The notes beneath the pieces are model-generated. The model did not search any database and had not been told where the DNA came from. It worked only from the letters and a program-made list of their open reading frames with translations. A DNA stretch of 64,000 nt. Source: Thauera butanivorans NBRC 103042. GTDB lineage: Bacteria > Pseudomonadota > Gammaproteobacteria > Burkholderiales > Rhodocyclaceae. Made by a program: the position numbers and the translations under genes. Below, in pieces: positions 43,091-51,653 of this stretch. The stretch is from positions 1 to 64,000 of the forward strand of contig NZ_BCUG01000024.1 of assembly GCF_001591165.1 (NCBI RefSeq). The letters are read 5' to 3'. Each line of letters opens with the position of its first letter. Within the stretch, counting starts at the first letter, position 1.

Positions 43091-45364
43091 ATGTCCCTCG
43101 ATCTCGAAACCGTTCCCGAAACCGCTGTGCAGGGCGACCTGCTCGAAGCGGCCGCTTCACCCCTCACGCTCAGCCTGCAGGACTTCGTGTCCGAGTTCGG
43201 CGACGAGCTGCTCGACTCGCTCAACCGCGCAAATCCTCCGGTCTACACCGGCCAGGTGCGGGTGCATCGGCAACTGATCCTCGCCGCGCTCAAGCGCAAG
43301 CTGTTCCCGGCGCAAGCCGATGTGGTCCACGCTGTCACCGAGCTGTTGGTCGATCGCGGCGAACGCGCCGCGATCGTCAATGGCGAGATGGGCTGCGGTA
43401 AGACGACGGTGGGTATTGCCACCGCCGCCGTGCTCAACGCCGAAGGCTACCGCCGCACCCTGGTGCTCTCGCCACCCCACCTGGTCTACAAGTGGCGGCG
43501 CGAAATCCAGGAGACGGTGGCCGGGGCCAAGGTCTGGGTGCTCAACGGCCCGGACACGCTGGTCAAGCTGCTGAAACTGCGCGAGCAGTTGGGCGTGCCG
43601 GCGCAGGGCCAGGAGTTCTTCGTCCTGGGCCGCGTGAGGATGCGGATGGGGTTCCACTGGAAGCCTGTCTTCGTTCGGCGGCGCACGCCTCACGGCGACG
43701 TGGGGGCCTGCCCGGCTTGCGGGCATGTCATCACCGACCTGGACGGCGAGCCTGTCAACACCATCGATCTCGAAGCGGAAGAGTCCCGCCGCAAATGCAG
43801 CCACTGCACCTCGCCGCTGTGGACGCTGATCCGTCCCAGAGGCCTGTCCGCCAGCGACCAGTCCTCGACCGTGCTCAAGGCGCTGAAGCGTATTCCAACC
43901 ATCGGGGAAGTCACCGCGCAGAAGCTGATGCAGAAGTTCGGCGACGCTTTCCTTGCGTCGATGCTCGGGGACAACATCCACGAGTTCATCAACCTGATGG
44001 ATGGCAACGGCGAGCTGGTCTTCTCGGACCGGCAAGCCCATCGCATGGAACGTGCGATGGCCAACATGGAGTTCGGCTTCGGCGAGGGCGGCTACCAGCC
44101 GTCCGAGTTCATCAAGCGGCGGCTTCCCCAAGGCACGTTCGACCTGCTCATCGCCGACGAGGCGCACGAGTACAAGAACGGCGGCTCCGCCCAGGGCCAG
44201 GCCATGGGGGTGTTGGCGGCCAAGGCGCGCAAGACGCTGCTGCTCACCGGCACACTGATGGGCGGCTACGGCGACGACCTGTTCCACCTGCTGTTCCGAG
44301 CCCTGCCGGGGCGGATGATTGAAGACGGCTACCGGCCGACGAAGAGCGGCAGCATGACGTCGGCCGCGATGGCGTTCATGCACGATCACGGTGTCTTGAA
44401 GGACATCTATTCCGAGAGCACCGGCACGGCGCACAAGACGGCCAAGGGCACCAAGGTATCGGTGCGCACGGTCAAGGCGCCGGGTTTCGGTCCGAAGGGC
44501 GTGCTGCGTTGCGTCCTGCCGTTCACCGTCTTCCTCAAGTTGAAGGACATCGGCGGCAATGTGCTGCCGCCCTACGACGAGGAGTTCCGCGAAGTCGCGA
44601 TGGACACGGCGCAAGCCGCGGCCTACCGCGATCTGGCGGGTCGGCTGACCCAGGAGCTGAAGCAGGCCCTGGCGAAGCGCGACACGACGCTGCTCGGTGT
44701 GGTGCTCAACGTGCTGCTGGCCTGGCCGGACTGCTGCTTCCGGTCGGAAACGGTGGTGCATCCGCGCACGCGCAACACCTTGGCGTTCGTGCCGGCTCAG
44801 TTCAACGAGCTGGAGGTGATGCCCAAGGAACGCGAGCTGATCGAGATCTGCAAGCAGGAGAAAGCAGAAGGTCGCAAGACCCTGGTCTATTCGGTCTACA
44901 CCGGCACGCGCGATACCACGTCGCGTTTGAAGGTGCTGCTGGAGCAGGAAGGCTTCAAGGTGGCGGTGCTGCGCGCGAGCGTGGATGCCTCCCGCCGCGA
45001 GGACTGGATCGCCGAGCAGTTGGACCGCGGCATCGACGTGCTCATCACCAATCCCGAGCTGGTGAAAACCGGCCTGGACCTGCTGGAGTTCCCGACCATC
45101 GTGTTCCTCCAGTCCGGCTACAACGTGTATTCGCTGCAGCAGGCCGCCCGGCGCTCATGGCGCATCGGCCAGAAGCAGCCGGTGCGCGTGGTCTACCTCG
45201 GCTACGCCAATTCCTCGCAGATGACCTGCCTGGGGTTGATGGCCAGGAAGATCATGGTGTCGCAGAGCACCTCGGGCGACGTACCCGAGTCGGGCTTGGA
45301 TGTTCTGAACCAGGATGGCGATTCCGTCGAGGTCGCCCTGGCCCGGCAGCTTGTCACGGCCTGA
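43091..45364 (+). CDS. SNF2-family helicase of ICE backbone
   Basis: 757 residues. Helicase domain 1 has Walker A NGEMGCGKTT (about residues 97-106), LVLSPPHLVYKWRREI, DEAHEYKNG and TGTLMGGYGDD. A putative zinc ribbon (CPACGHVI and CSHC, about residues 212-240) and a helix-hairpin-like segment (RIPTIGEVTAQKLMQKFGDAF) sit between the motifs. Helicase domain 2 ends with QAARRSWRIGQKQPVRVVYLGY. It is a DNA translocase of unknown role that is conserved in this ICE group. A terminator follows, so it closes the backbone operon. Confidence 0.85.
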   Translation: MSLDLETVPETAVQGDLLEAAASPLTLSLQDFVSEFGDELLDSLNRANPPVYTGQVRVHRQLILAALKRKLFPAQADVVHAVTELLVDRGERAAIVNGEMGCGKTTVGIATAAVLNAEGYRRTLVLSPPHLVYKWRREIQETVAGAKVWVLNGPDTLVKLLKLREQLGVPAQGQEFFVLGRVRMRMGFHWKPVFVRRRTPHGDVGACPACGHVITDLDGEPVNTIDLEAEESRRKCSHCTSPLWTLIRPRGLSASDQSSTVLKALKRIPTIGEVTAQKLMQKFGDAFLASMLGDNIHEFINLMDGNGELVFSDRQAHRMERAMANMEFGFGEGGYQPSEFIKRRLPQGTFDLLIADEAHEYKNGGSAQGQAMGVLAAKARKTLLLTGTLMGGYGDDLFHLLFRALPGRMIEDGYRPTKSGSMTSAAMAFMHDHGVLKDIYSESTGTAHKTAKGTKVSVRTVKAPGFGPKGVLRCVLPFTVFLKLKDIGGNVLPPYDEEFREVAMDTAQAAAYRDLAGRLTQELKQALAKRDTTLLGVVLNVLLAWPDCCFRSETVVHPRTRNTLAFVPAQFNELEVMPKERELIEICKQEKAEGRKTLVYSVYTGTRDTTSRLKVLLEQEGFKVAVLRASVDASRREDWIAEQLDRGIDVLITNPELVKTGLDLLEFPTIVFLQSGYNVYSLQQAARRSWRIGQKQPVRVVYLGYANSSQMTCLGLMARKIMVSQSTSGDVPESGLDVLNQDGDSVEVALARQLVTA

Positions 45365-45412
45365 TCCATGTACCCATGCCGGTGGCCCCTCGGGGTCGCC
45401 GGCTTCTTTCCA

Positions 45413-45434
45413 CGGCCCTTCGGGGCCGTTTTTC
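45413..45434 (+). terminator. Rho-independent terminator after SNF2 gene
   Basis: CGGCCC, loop TTCG, GGGCCG, then TTTTT. A weaker hairpin (GCCGGTGGCCCC/GGGGTCGCCGGC, 45379-45403) precedes it. Together they separate the replication/maintenance genes from the conjugation module. Confidence 0.85.
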
Positions 45435-45561
45435 TTGGGCGTATGACAGTCCATGGCGCCGCCCGCCATGTATTCGGGCGGGCGTCAGTGCGTTTTGTTT
45501 GCTGCCCGCAGGCCAAGCGGCGGCGATGGTGAGCGCTCCGTGTTCCAGGGAAGCGCCCTCC

Positions 45562-46131
45562 ATGCAACCATCCATCCGCGCTGTTCACCGCCTGGCCCTC
45601 GCCGCTGGCTTGCTTGCCGGCAGCCTGTTGGCCGCCGGCTGCGCCACGACCGCCGCGCCGTCTGCGCCAGCGGTGCCGGCCGCATCGCCGACCGCCGTCG
45701 CGCCGGAGCCGGATTTCGTTCCGGTGGCCCGCTACGGCCGCTACACGCTGGTCGAGCTGGTGCCGGAACCTGTGCAGCGTGATCTCTTGCAGCAGGCGGT
45801 GGAGGTCTCTATTCCGCCCATGCTCGATGCCAGCGTGGGCGATGCCATGCGCCATGTGTTGCTGCGCTCCGGCTATCGGCTCTGCGATGCGGCCGAGGCC
45901 GCCGCGCTCTACGCGCTGCCGCTGCCCGCCGCACACCTGCGCCTGGGTCCGCTGATGCTGCGCGATGCCTTGCTGGCCCTTGCCGGCCCCGCCTGGGAGC
46001 TGTCGGTCGATGACTTGAGCCGCCAAGTCTGCTTCAGCCGGCACGGTGCTCCCACCTTCCTTTCCGCCAACCCGCCCGGCACCACCACGCCCGTGCCGGA
46101 CGCCGACCGGCCCGAGGAGATGCGGCCATGA
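45562..46131 (+). CDS. PilL N-terminal-type conjugation lipoprotein
   Basis: 189 residues with a lipoprotein signal (RLALAAGLLAGSLLAAGCATT; the Cys at about residue 26 follows a LAAG lipobox), a Pro/Ala linker, and a PilL_N/TIGR03748 domain (GRYTLVELVPEPVQRDLLQQAVEVSIPPMLDASVGDAMRHVLLRSGYRLC). It is an outer-membrane-associated part of the ICE transfer apparatus. It overlaps the next gene by four bases, beginning the conjugation operon. Confidence 0.8.
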   Translation: MQPSIRAVHRLALAAGLLAGSLLAAGCATTAAPSAPAVPAASPTAVAPEPDFVPVARYGRYTLVELVPEPVQRDLLQQAVEVSIPPMLDASVGDAMRHVLLRSGYRLCDAAEAAALYALPLPAAHLRLGPLMLRDALLALAGPAWELSVDDLSRQVCFSRHGAPTFLSANPPGTTTPVPDADRPEEMRP

Positions 46132-46775
46132 CCTTTCCCCAAGCGCCATCCGAGCGCCATTCCCGCACGCGCTGGCTCAAGGTCGCCGCGGTCTTCTGGC
46201 TGCTGCTCATCAGTGCCGTGGCACTCATCAACAGCGTCGGCCTGTCGCGGCTCGCCGAACAGACCCAGAGCAGCGCACAGGATGCGCAGATCAATGCGTT
46301 GGGCCTGCGCGTGGCCGATCTCGAAAGGCAGGCCGATGCGGACAAGCGCTGGCCGGCGCCGATCAGCCAGGCCGAATTCGCCACCGCGCGGCAGGCGTTG
46401 GACGAACGGATGACGCGCCTCGAAGAGGCCGACGAGGCGAGGGCCCTGGCCGTCGACCTGCAGACGCTGCAGGCGCGCGTGAACGGGATCGAGACCCGCC
46501 TGGAGAAGACCCGGCAGGTGGCATCCGCCGCTCGCCCGCGCGCTCCGGTTGCGACGAAGCCCAAGGTGCCGGAGCCGCCGTTCCGGGTGCTCGGCGTGGA
46601 GCTGCGGGGAGGCGAGCGCTTTCTGTCGATCACCTCCACCGCCGCGGCCTCGCTCGCGGGCACCCGGCTGCTGCGCGAGGGCGATGCCGAGGGCGGCTGG
46701 CAACTGCAGTCCATCGAGGCGCAGGCGGGCGTGTTCCGGGTGAACGGCCAGACGCAGCGCGTTGCGGTACCGTAG
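46128..46775 (+). CDS. ICE membrane-anchored coiled-coil protein
   Basis: 215 residues: an N-terminal cytoplasmic stretch, one transmembrane helix (WLKVAAVFWLLLISAVALI, about residues 15-33), a coiled coil (about 35-125, including LEEADEARALAVDLQTLQARVNGIETRLEK) and a compact C-terminal domain (FRVLGVELRGGERFLSITST). Proteins of this shape occupy this slot in PFGI-1-type transfer modules. Its role is unknown, perhaps a scaffold in the envelope. Confidence 0.7.
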   Translation: MTFPQAPSERHSRTRWLKVAAVFWLLLISAVALINSVGLSRLAEQTQSSAQDAQINALGLRVADLERQADADKRWPAPISQAEFATARQALDERMTRLEEADEARALAVDLQTLQARVNGIETRLEKTRQVASAARPRAPVATKPKVPEPPFRVLGVELRGGERFLSITSTAAASLAGTRLLREGDAEGGWQLQSIEAQAGVFRVNGQTQRVAVP

Positions 46776-46784
46776 GAGGTCGCC

Positions 46785-47504
46785 ATGAACCTGTGGCCGT
46801 TGCTCGCTGCCATCGTCCTGTTCGCCGCTTTCGGCGCATCCGCCCAGCCAGCCCCGGTGACGAACTCGCGCATGGTGCCCGCCCAGGTGCAGCCGGGCGC
46901 CGATGCCGCGCTCGACGAGAGGCAGGCGCGGGAGTGGGGGCTTCAGCCCGAGGAGTGGGCACGTTACCGGCAACTGATGCAGGGGCCGCTCGGGGTCTAT
47001 TCGCCCCAGCTCGATCCGCTCACGGCGCTCGGCATCGAGGCCCGCAGCGAGGAGGAGCGCAGGCGCTACGCGGAGTTGCAGGTGCAGGCCGAGGCCCGGC
47101 GCGTCGGCAAGACGCTGGCCTACCAGCGGGCCTACGACGCGGCGTGGCAGCGCCTGTTTCCCGGCCAGCCGCGCGTGAGCCTTCCCGGCGCCAAGGCGCA
47201 GGGTGCCGGCAACACCGGCTCCGGGCGCCTGGCCGTCTTCGTCAAGGCCGACTGCGCACCGTGCGCGCAGCGCGTGCAGCAGTTGCAGGCGGCCGGCACG
47301 GCCTTCGACCTCTACATGGTCGGCAGCCGTCAGGACGACGCGCGCATCCGGCAGTGGGCCACCCAGGCGGGCATCGACCCGGCCAGGGTGCGCGCCCGCA
47401 CCATCACGCTCAACCACGATGCGGGGCGCTGGCTGTCGCTCGGCCTGCCCGGCGATCTGCCGGCCGTGGTGCGCGAGGTGAACGGCCAATGGCAGCGGCA
47501 ATAG
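46785..47504 (+). CDS. TIGR03759 family ICE protein
   Basis: 239 residues with a Sec signal peptide (MNLWPLLAAIVLFAAFGASAQ), the family region ARYRQLMQGPLGVYSPQLDPLTALGIEARSEEERRRYAELQVQ, and a C-terminal thioredoxin-like segment LAVFVKADCAPCAQRVQQLQAAGTAFDLYMVG with a CxxC pair. It is periplasmic. It follows its neighbour by 9 bases and overlaps the transglycosylase gene. The CxxC may handle disulfide bonds of the mating apparatus. Confidence 0.8.
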   Translation: MNLWPLLAAIVLFAAFGASAQPAPVTNSRMVPAQVQPGADAALDERQAREWGLQPEEWARYRQLMQGPLGVYSPQLDPLTALGIEARSEEERRRYAELQVQAEARRVGKTLAYQRAYDAAWQRLFPGQPRVSLPGAKAQGAGNTGSGRLAVFVKADCAPCAQRVQQLQAAGTAFDLYMVGSRQDDARIRQWATQAGIDPARVRARTITLNHDAGRWLSLGLPGDLPAVVREVNGQWQRQ

Positions 47505-48109
47505 GTACTCCGGGCCGGGAGCGTCGGCCATCCCGCGTCACCATCCGCTGCGCCAGCGCCGCGCTGCTGCTCGCCACCGGCGGCTGGACGTTGGCCGCCC
47601 TCGCGCGGGAAGTGCCGCCGCCGGCCTATCAACTGGCGGCGCATCGTGCAGACGTGCCGGCGGCGGTGCTGTACGCGGTGGCCTTGCAGGAGAGCGGCGC
47701 CATGCTGCGCGGGCGCCTGATCCCCTGGCCGTGGACGCTCAACGTCGCCGGCTCGCCACAGCGCTATGCCACCCGCGCGGAGGCCTGCGCGGGGCTACGC
47801 CGGGCACTCGCCAGCACGCCGGCCAATCGCATCGACGCCGGCCTCGGCCAAGTCAATCTCGGCTACCACACGCATCGCTACACGCAGCCTTGCGAGCTGC
47901 TGGACCCGTACCGCAACCTCGCCATCGCTGCGGAAATCCTGCGCGAACAGCACACGCCGGGCGAGGACTGGCTGCTTGCCATCGGCCGCTACCACCGGCC
48001 CGCCGGCGGGGCACCCGCGGCGCGCTACCGGCGCAGTGTGCATCGGCACCTGACCCGCGTGCTCGACCCCGACGTTCCCGTTCCAACCCTCCAGGCCACC
48101 ACGCCATGA
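47489..48109 (+). CDS. lytic transglycosylase of conjugation module
   Basis: 206 residues: a hydrophobic N-terminal segment (ASAALLLATGGWTLAALA) for export, then an SLT-type fold with catalytic Glu in YAVALQESGAM, the motif GLGQVNLGYH, and LLDPYRNLAIAAEILREQ. It would open peptidoglycan for the ICE type IV secretion channel. The start at 47489 lies within the end of the TIGR03759 gene, and its stop overlaps the TIGR03765 start. Confidence 0.8.
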   Translation: MAAAIGTPGRERRPSRVTIRCASAALLLATGGWTLAALAREVPPPAYQLAAHRADVPAAVLYAVALQESGAMLRGRLIPWPWTLNVAGSPQRYATRAEACAGLRRALASTPANRIDAGLGQVNLGYHTHRYTQPCELLDPYRNLAIAAEILREQHTPGEDWLLAIGRYHRPAGGAPAARYRRSVHRHLTRVLDPDVPVPTLQATTP

Positions 48110-48639
48110 ACCACATCGTCCTCATCGCCGTCATCGGGCTGCTGTCCACGACCACCGTCTTCGCCCAGACCGCCTCCGCGCCGCTGATCGTCGTCGAAGA
48201 CCACGGCGGCGCCTCCGCGCTGCCGTACTACCGGTCGCTGAATCTTCAGCCGGATCAGGCCACACCGCCGACCCCGATGCCGGCCCCTCGCGTGGGCAAC
48301 GCGGCCGACGCCGAAGCCGCCATGCTGCCGGTGCGCTCGACGCAACTGTCGCCGGGCGAGGTGCAGCGCCGCGTCATCCGGGCGCCGGGCCTGACGGCGC
48401 TGTTCCTGATCGGCGACGACGAGCGTTCGCGCGCCTGGCTGCGGCAGCGGCAGGTGGCGCTGCGCGAGCTGAAGGCCGTGGGCCTGGTGGTCAACGTGGA
48501 GTCGATGGCCACGCTGACGGCGCTGCGTAGGCTGGCTCCCGGCCTGACCCTCTCGCCGGCCTCCGGCGACGACCTGGCCCAGCGCCTGGGCCTGCGCCAC
48601 TACCCGGTGCTCATCACGTCCACCGGCATCGAGCAGTAG
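48106..48639 (+). CDS. TIGR03765 family ICE protein
   Basis: 177 residues with an N-terminal signal peptide (MNHIVLIAVIGLLSTTTVFA) and the family body APLIVVEDHGGASALPYYRSLNL, then VRSTQLSPGEVQRRVIRAPGLTALFLIGDDERSRAWLRQR and a C terminus LRHYPVLITSTGIEQ. Periplasmic part of the transfer module; function unknown. The TraD gene starts 8 bases later. Confidence 0.82.
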   Translation: MNHIVLIAVIGLLSTTTVFAQTASAPLIVVEDHGGASALPYYRSLNLQPDQATPPTPMPAPRVGNAADAEAAMLPVRSTQLSPGEVQRRVIRAPGLTALFLIGDDERSRAWLRQRQVALRELKAVGLVVNVESMATLTALRRLAPGLTLSPASGDDLAQRLGLRHYPVLITSTGIEQ

Positions 48640-48647
48640 GTGCGCAA

Positions 48648-50804
48648 ATGGCCCAACCGCATGCGGTCGAGGTTCTGCTGCGGCCAGCGGTGGAGCTTTA
48701 CACCGTGGCGGTTTGCACCGGTGCCGCGATTCTGTGCCTGGTGGCACCGTGGTCGCTCGCGCTGAACCCGCTGCTCGGCCTGGGCTCGGCGCTGGCTTTC
48801 CTGACCTTCGGCGCGATTCGCCTGCGCGATGCCTGGGCGATCCTGCGCTATCGCCGCAATATCCGCCGCCTTCCGCGCTACGTGATGACCAGCCGCGACG
48901 TGCCGGTGAGTCAGCAACGGCTGTTCGTCGGCCGGGGCTTTCGCTGGGAGCAGCGGCACACGCACCGGCTGATGCAGACCTACCGGCCGGAGTTCCGCCG
49001 CTACGTCGAGCCGACGGCGATCTACCGGGCCGCCCGGCGGCTGGAGGAGCGGCTTGAGTTCGCGCCGTTTCCCGTCTCGACGCTGGCGCGCGCGTTGGCC
49101 TGGGACAGCCGGCTCAACCCGGCGCGGCCGCTGCCACCGCTCGGCGGAATGCCGCGCCTGCATGGCATCGAGCCGCACGAGGTCGATGTCACGCTGCCGC
49201 TGGGCGAGCGCGTCGGCCACACCCTGGTGCTGGGCACCACGCGCGTGGGCAAGACGCGGCTGGCCGAGCTGTTCATCACGCAAGACATCCGCCGCAGGGT
49301 CCGCGGCGAGCATGAGGTGGTGATCGTCTTCGACCCCAAGGGCGATGCGGACCTGTTGAAGCGCATGTACGTCGAGGCCAAGCGCGCCGGGCGCGAAGGC
49401 GAGTTCTACGTGTTCCATCTGGGCTGGCCGGACATCTCGGCGCGCTACAACGCGGTGGGCCGGTTCGGGCGGATCTCCGAGGTGGCCACGCGCATCGCCG
49501 GACAGCTCTCGGGCGAAGGCAACAGCGCCGCGTTCCGCGAATTCGCCTGGCGCTTCGTCAACATCATCGCGCGCGCCCTGGTCGAGCTGGGGCAGCGGCC
49601 GGACTACCTGCTGATCCAGCGCCACGTCATCAACATCGACGCGCTGTTCATCGAGTACGCCCAGCACTACTTCGCCAAGAACGAGCCGAAGGCCTGGGAG
49701 GTCATCGTCCAGCTCGAAGCCAAGCTGAACGACAAGAACATCCCGCGCAACATGATCGGGCGCGAGAAGCGCGTGGTGGCCCTCGAACAGTACCTGTCCC
49801 AGGTGCGCGTCTATGACCCGGTGCTCGACGGCCTGCGCAGCGCCGTGCGCTACGACCGGACGTACTTCGACAAGATCGTCGCTTCGCTGCTGCCGCTGCT
49901 GGAGAAGCTCACCACCGGCAAGATCGCGCAACTGCTTGCACCGAACTATTCCGACCTGTCCGACCCGCGGCCGATCTTCGACTGGATGCAGGTCATCAGG
50001 AAGCGCGCGGTGGTCTACGTGGGGCTGGATGCGCTGTCCGACGCCGAGGTCGCGGCAGCGGTGGGCAACTCGATGTTCAGCGATCTGGTCTCGGTCGCCG
50101 GCCACATCTACAAGTTCGGCATCGACGATGGGCTGCCCGGCGCCGCGGCGGGCGCCAAGATTCCGATCAACGTCCACGCCGACGAATTCAATGAACTCAT
50201 GGGCGACGAGTTCATCCCGATGGTCAACAAGGGCGGCGGTGCCGGCGTGCAGGTGACGGCCTACACGCAGACCTTGAGCGACATCGAGGCGCGCATCGGC
50301 AACCGTGCCAAGGCCGGCCAAGTGGTCGGCAACTTCAACAACCTGTTCATGCTGCGCGTGCGCGAGACCGCCACCGCCGAGCTGCTGACGCGACAACTGC
50401 CCAAGGTCGAGGTGTATGCCACGGCACTGATGAGCGGCGCCACCGACAGCTCCGACCCGCACGGCAATACCGCCTTCACGTCCAACACCCAGGACCGCAT
50501 CAGCAGCAACAGCGTGCCGTTGATCGAGCCGGCGCATGTGGTGGCGCTGCCCAAGGGGCAGTGCTTCGCGCTGACCGAGGGCGGCAACCTCTGGAAAGTC
50601 CGCATGCCGCTGCCGGCGCCCGACCCCGACGAAGCCATGCCGAAGGATCTGCAGGAGCTGGCCGGCTACATGCGACAGCACTACGTCGAGGCAGGAGACT
50701 GGTGGGAGAACCAAGGCATCCCCGGCCTGCAGGACAAGGCGCTGCCCGACGACCTGCTGGACGACTTCAAGCAGATGGCCGCCGCTGAAGAGGCCGAAGC
50801 ATGA
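48648..50804 (+). CDS. traD: conjugative coupling ATPase TraD (PFGI-1 type)
   Basis: 718 residues with two N-terminal membrane helices (about residues 20-60), Walker A LGTTRVGKTRLAEL, Walker B VVIVFDPKGDADLL, and the FtsK/VirD4-like motifs KIPINVHADEFNELMGDEF and GNFNNLFMLRVRE. As coupling protein it brings the relaxase-DNA complex to the transfer channel at the inner membrane. The relaxase itself is not in this window. Its stop overlaps the TIGR03747 start (ATGA). Confidence 0.9.
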   Translation: MAQPHAVEVLLRPAVELYTVAVCTGAAILCLVAPWSLALNPLLGLGSALAFLTFGAIRLRDAWAILRYRRNIRRLPRYVMTSRDVPVSQQRLFVGRGFRWEQRHTHRLMQTYRPEFRRYVEPTAIYRAARRLEERLEFAPFPVSTLARALAWDSRLNPARPLPPLGGMPRLHGIEPHEVDVTLPLGERVGHTLVLGTTRVGKTRLAELFITQDIRRRVRGEHEVVIVFDPKGDADLLKRMYVEAKRAGREGEFYVFHLGWPDISARYNAVGRFGRISEVATRIAGQLSGEGNSAAFREFAWRFVNIIARALVELGQRPDYLLIQRHVINIDALFIEYAQHYFAKNEPKAWEVIVQLEAKLNDKNIPRNMIGREKRVVALEQYLSQVRVYDPVLDGLRSAVRYDRTYFDKIVASLLPLLEKLTTGKIAQLLAPNYSDLSDPRPIFDWMQVIRKRAVVYVGLDALSDAEVAAAVGNSMFSDLVSVAGHIYKFGIDDGLPGAAAGAKIPINVHADEFNELMGDEFIPMVNKGGGAGVQVTAYTQTLSDIEARIGNRAKAGQVVGNFNNLFMLRVRETATAELLTRQLPKVEVYATALMSGATDSSDPHGNTAFTSNTQDRISSNSVPLIEPAHVVALPKGQCFALTEGGNLWKVRMPLPAPDPDEAMPKDLQELAGYMRQHYVEAGDWWENQGIPGLQDKALPDDLLDDFKQMAAAEEAEA

Positions 50805-51550
50805 GCGATCCGGCCGTCGCGGCCCAGCGCCAGCAGCAACGACAGCAAGGGCTGATCGCCGGCCTGGTCACGCTGCCGTTCCGCTTCTTCGGCGTGCTGT
50901 GCGGCGCGCTGCTGCTGTGCATCCTGATCGAATGCGTCGGCATGCACTTCTTCTGGCCCGATCAGGGCTGGCGCCACGCGCAGGGCATGCTGCATTACGA
51001 GCTGGATCAGCTCTCCACGCATTTCACGCGCAGCGCGCTGGTGCAGGAGCCGGGGCGCACCGCGCACCGGATGGTCGAGCAGGGCTACGACTGGCTGTTC
51101 GTGAAAAGCGGCCTGCTGGACTGGATACGCGATGCCTCGGCGCAGGCCAGCGCCGGCAGCCACCGCCCGACCAAGGATTTCCGCTATTACATCGGCTTGG
51201 TCTACGTGAACGTGGAGAGCTACCTGATCGCGGCGGCCTACACGACGCTGGTCTTCCTCGTGCGGCTGCTGGTGCTGTGCCTGACCCTGCCGCTGTTCCT
51301 GATGGCCGCCTTCGTCGGGCTGGTGGACGGCCTGGTGCGCCGGGACATCCGCCGCTTCGGCGCGGGCCGCGAGTCGGGGTTCATCTATCACCGCGCCAGG
51401 GCCAGCCTGATCCCGCTGGCCGTGCTGCCGTGGGTGACTTACCTGGCGCTGCCGGTCAGCGTGAACCCGCTGCTGATCCTGTTGCCCAGCGCCGCATTGC
51501 TCGGCGTGGCGGTGAATATCGCGGCCGGAAGCTTCAAGAAATATCTGTAG
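50801..51550 (+). CDS. TIGR03747 family ICE membrane protein
   Basis: 249 residues with several hydrophobic helices (near residues 25-50, 145-180 and 205-240) and the family patterns RFFGVLCGALLLCILIECVGMHFFWPDQGW and DGLVRRDIRRFGAGRESGFIYHRARASLIPLAVLPW. It is an inner-membrane transfer protein of unknown function, always next to traD in these ICEs. The following backbone genes (RAQPRD, TIGR03758 and so on) do not come next; defence cargo is inserted here. Confidence 0.85.
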   Translation: MSDPAVAAQRQQQRQQGLIAGLVTLPFRFFGVLCGALLLCILIECVGMHFFWPDQGWRHAQGMLHYELDQLSTHFTRSALVQEPGRTAHRMVEQGYDWLFVKSGLLDWIRDASAQASAGSHRPTKDFRYYIGLVYVNVESYLIAAAYTTLVFLVRLLVLCLTLPLFLMAAFVGLVDGLVRRDIRRFGAGRESGFIYHRARASLIPLAVLPWVTYLALPVSVNPLLILLPSAALLGVAVNIAAGSFKKYL

Positions 51551-51653
51551 TTACGTACACTCACTACTAAGCTTGGGAGGGCAAAAAAAGGGTTGCCAGC
51601 AAGAGCCAGAGACGCCTGACGTAACCCGACACGCCGATAGTCAAGGGGATCAG

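Noticed and set aside
46046-47488. Open frame running ahead of the transglycosylase
   Set aside because: It overlaps two well-supported ICE genes in another frame; the real start is ATG 47489.
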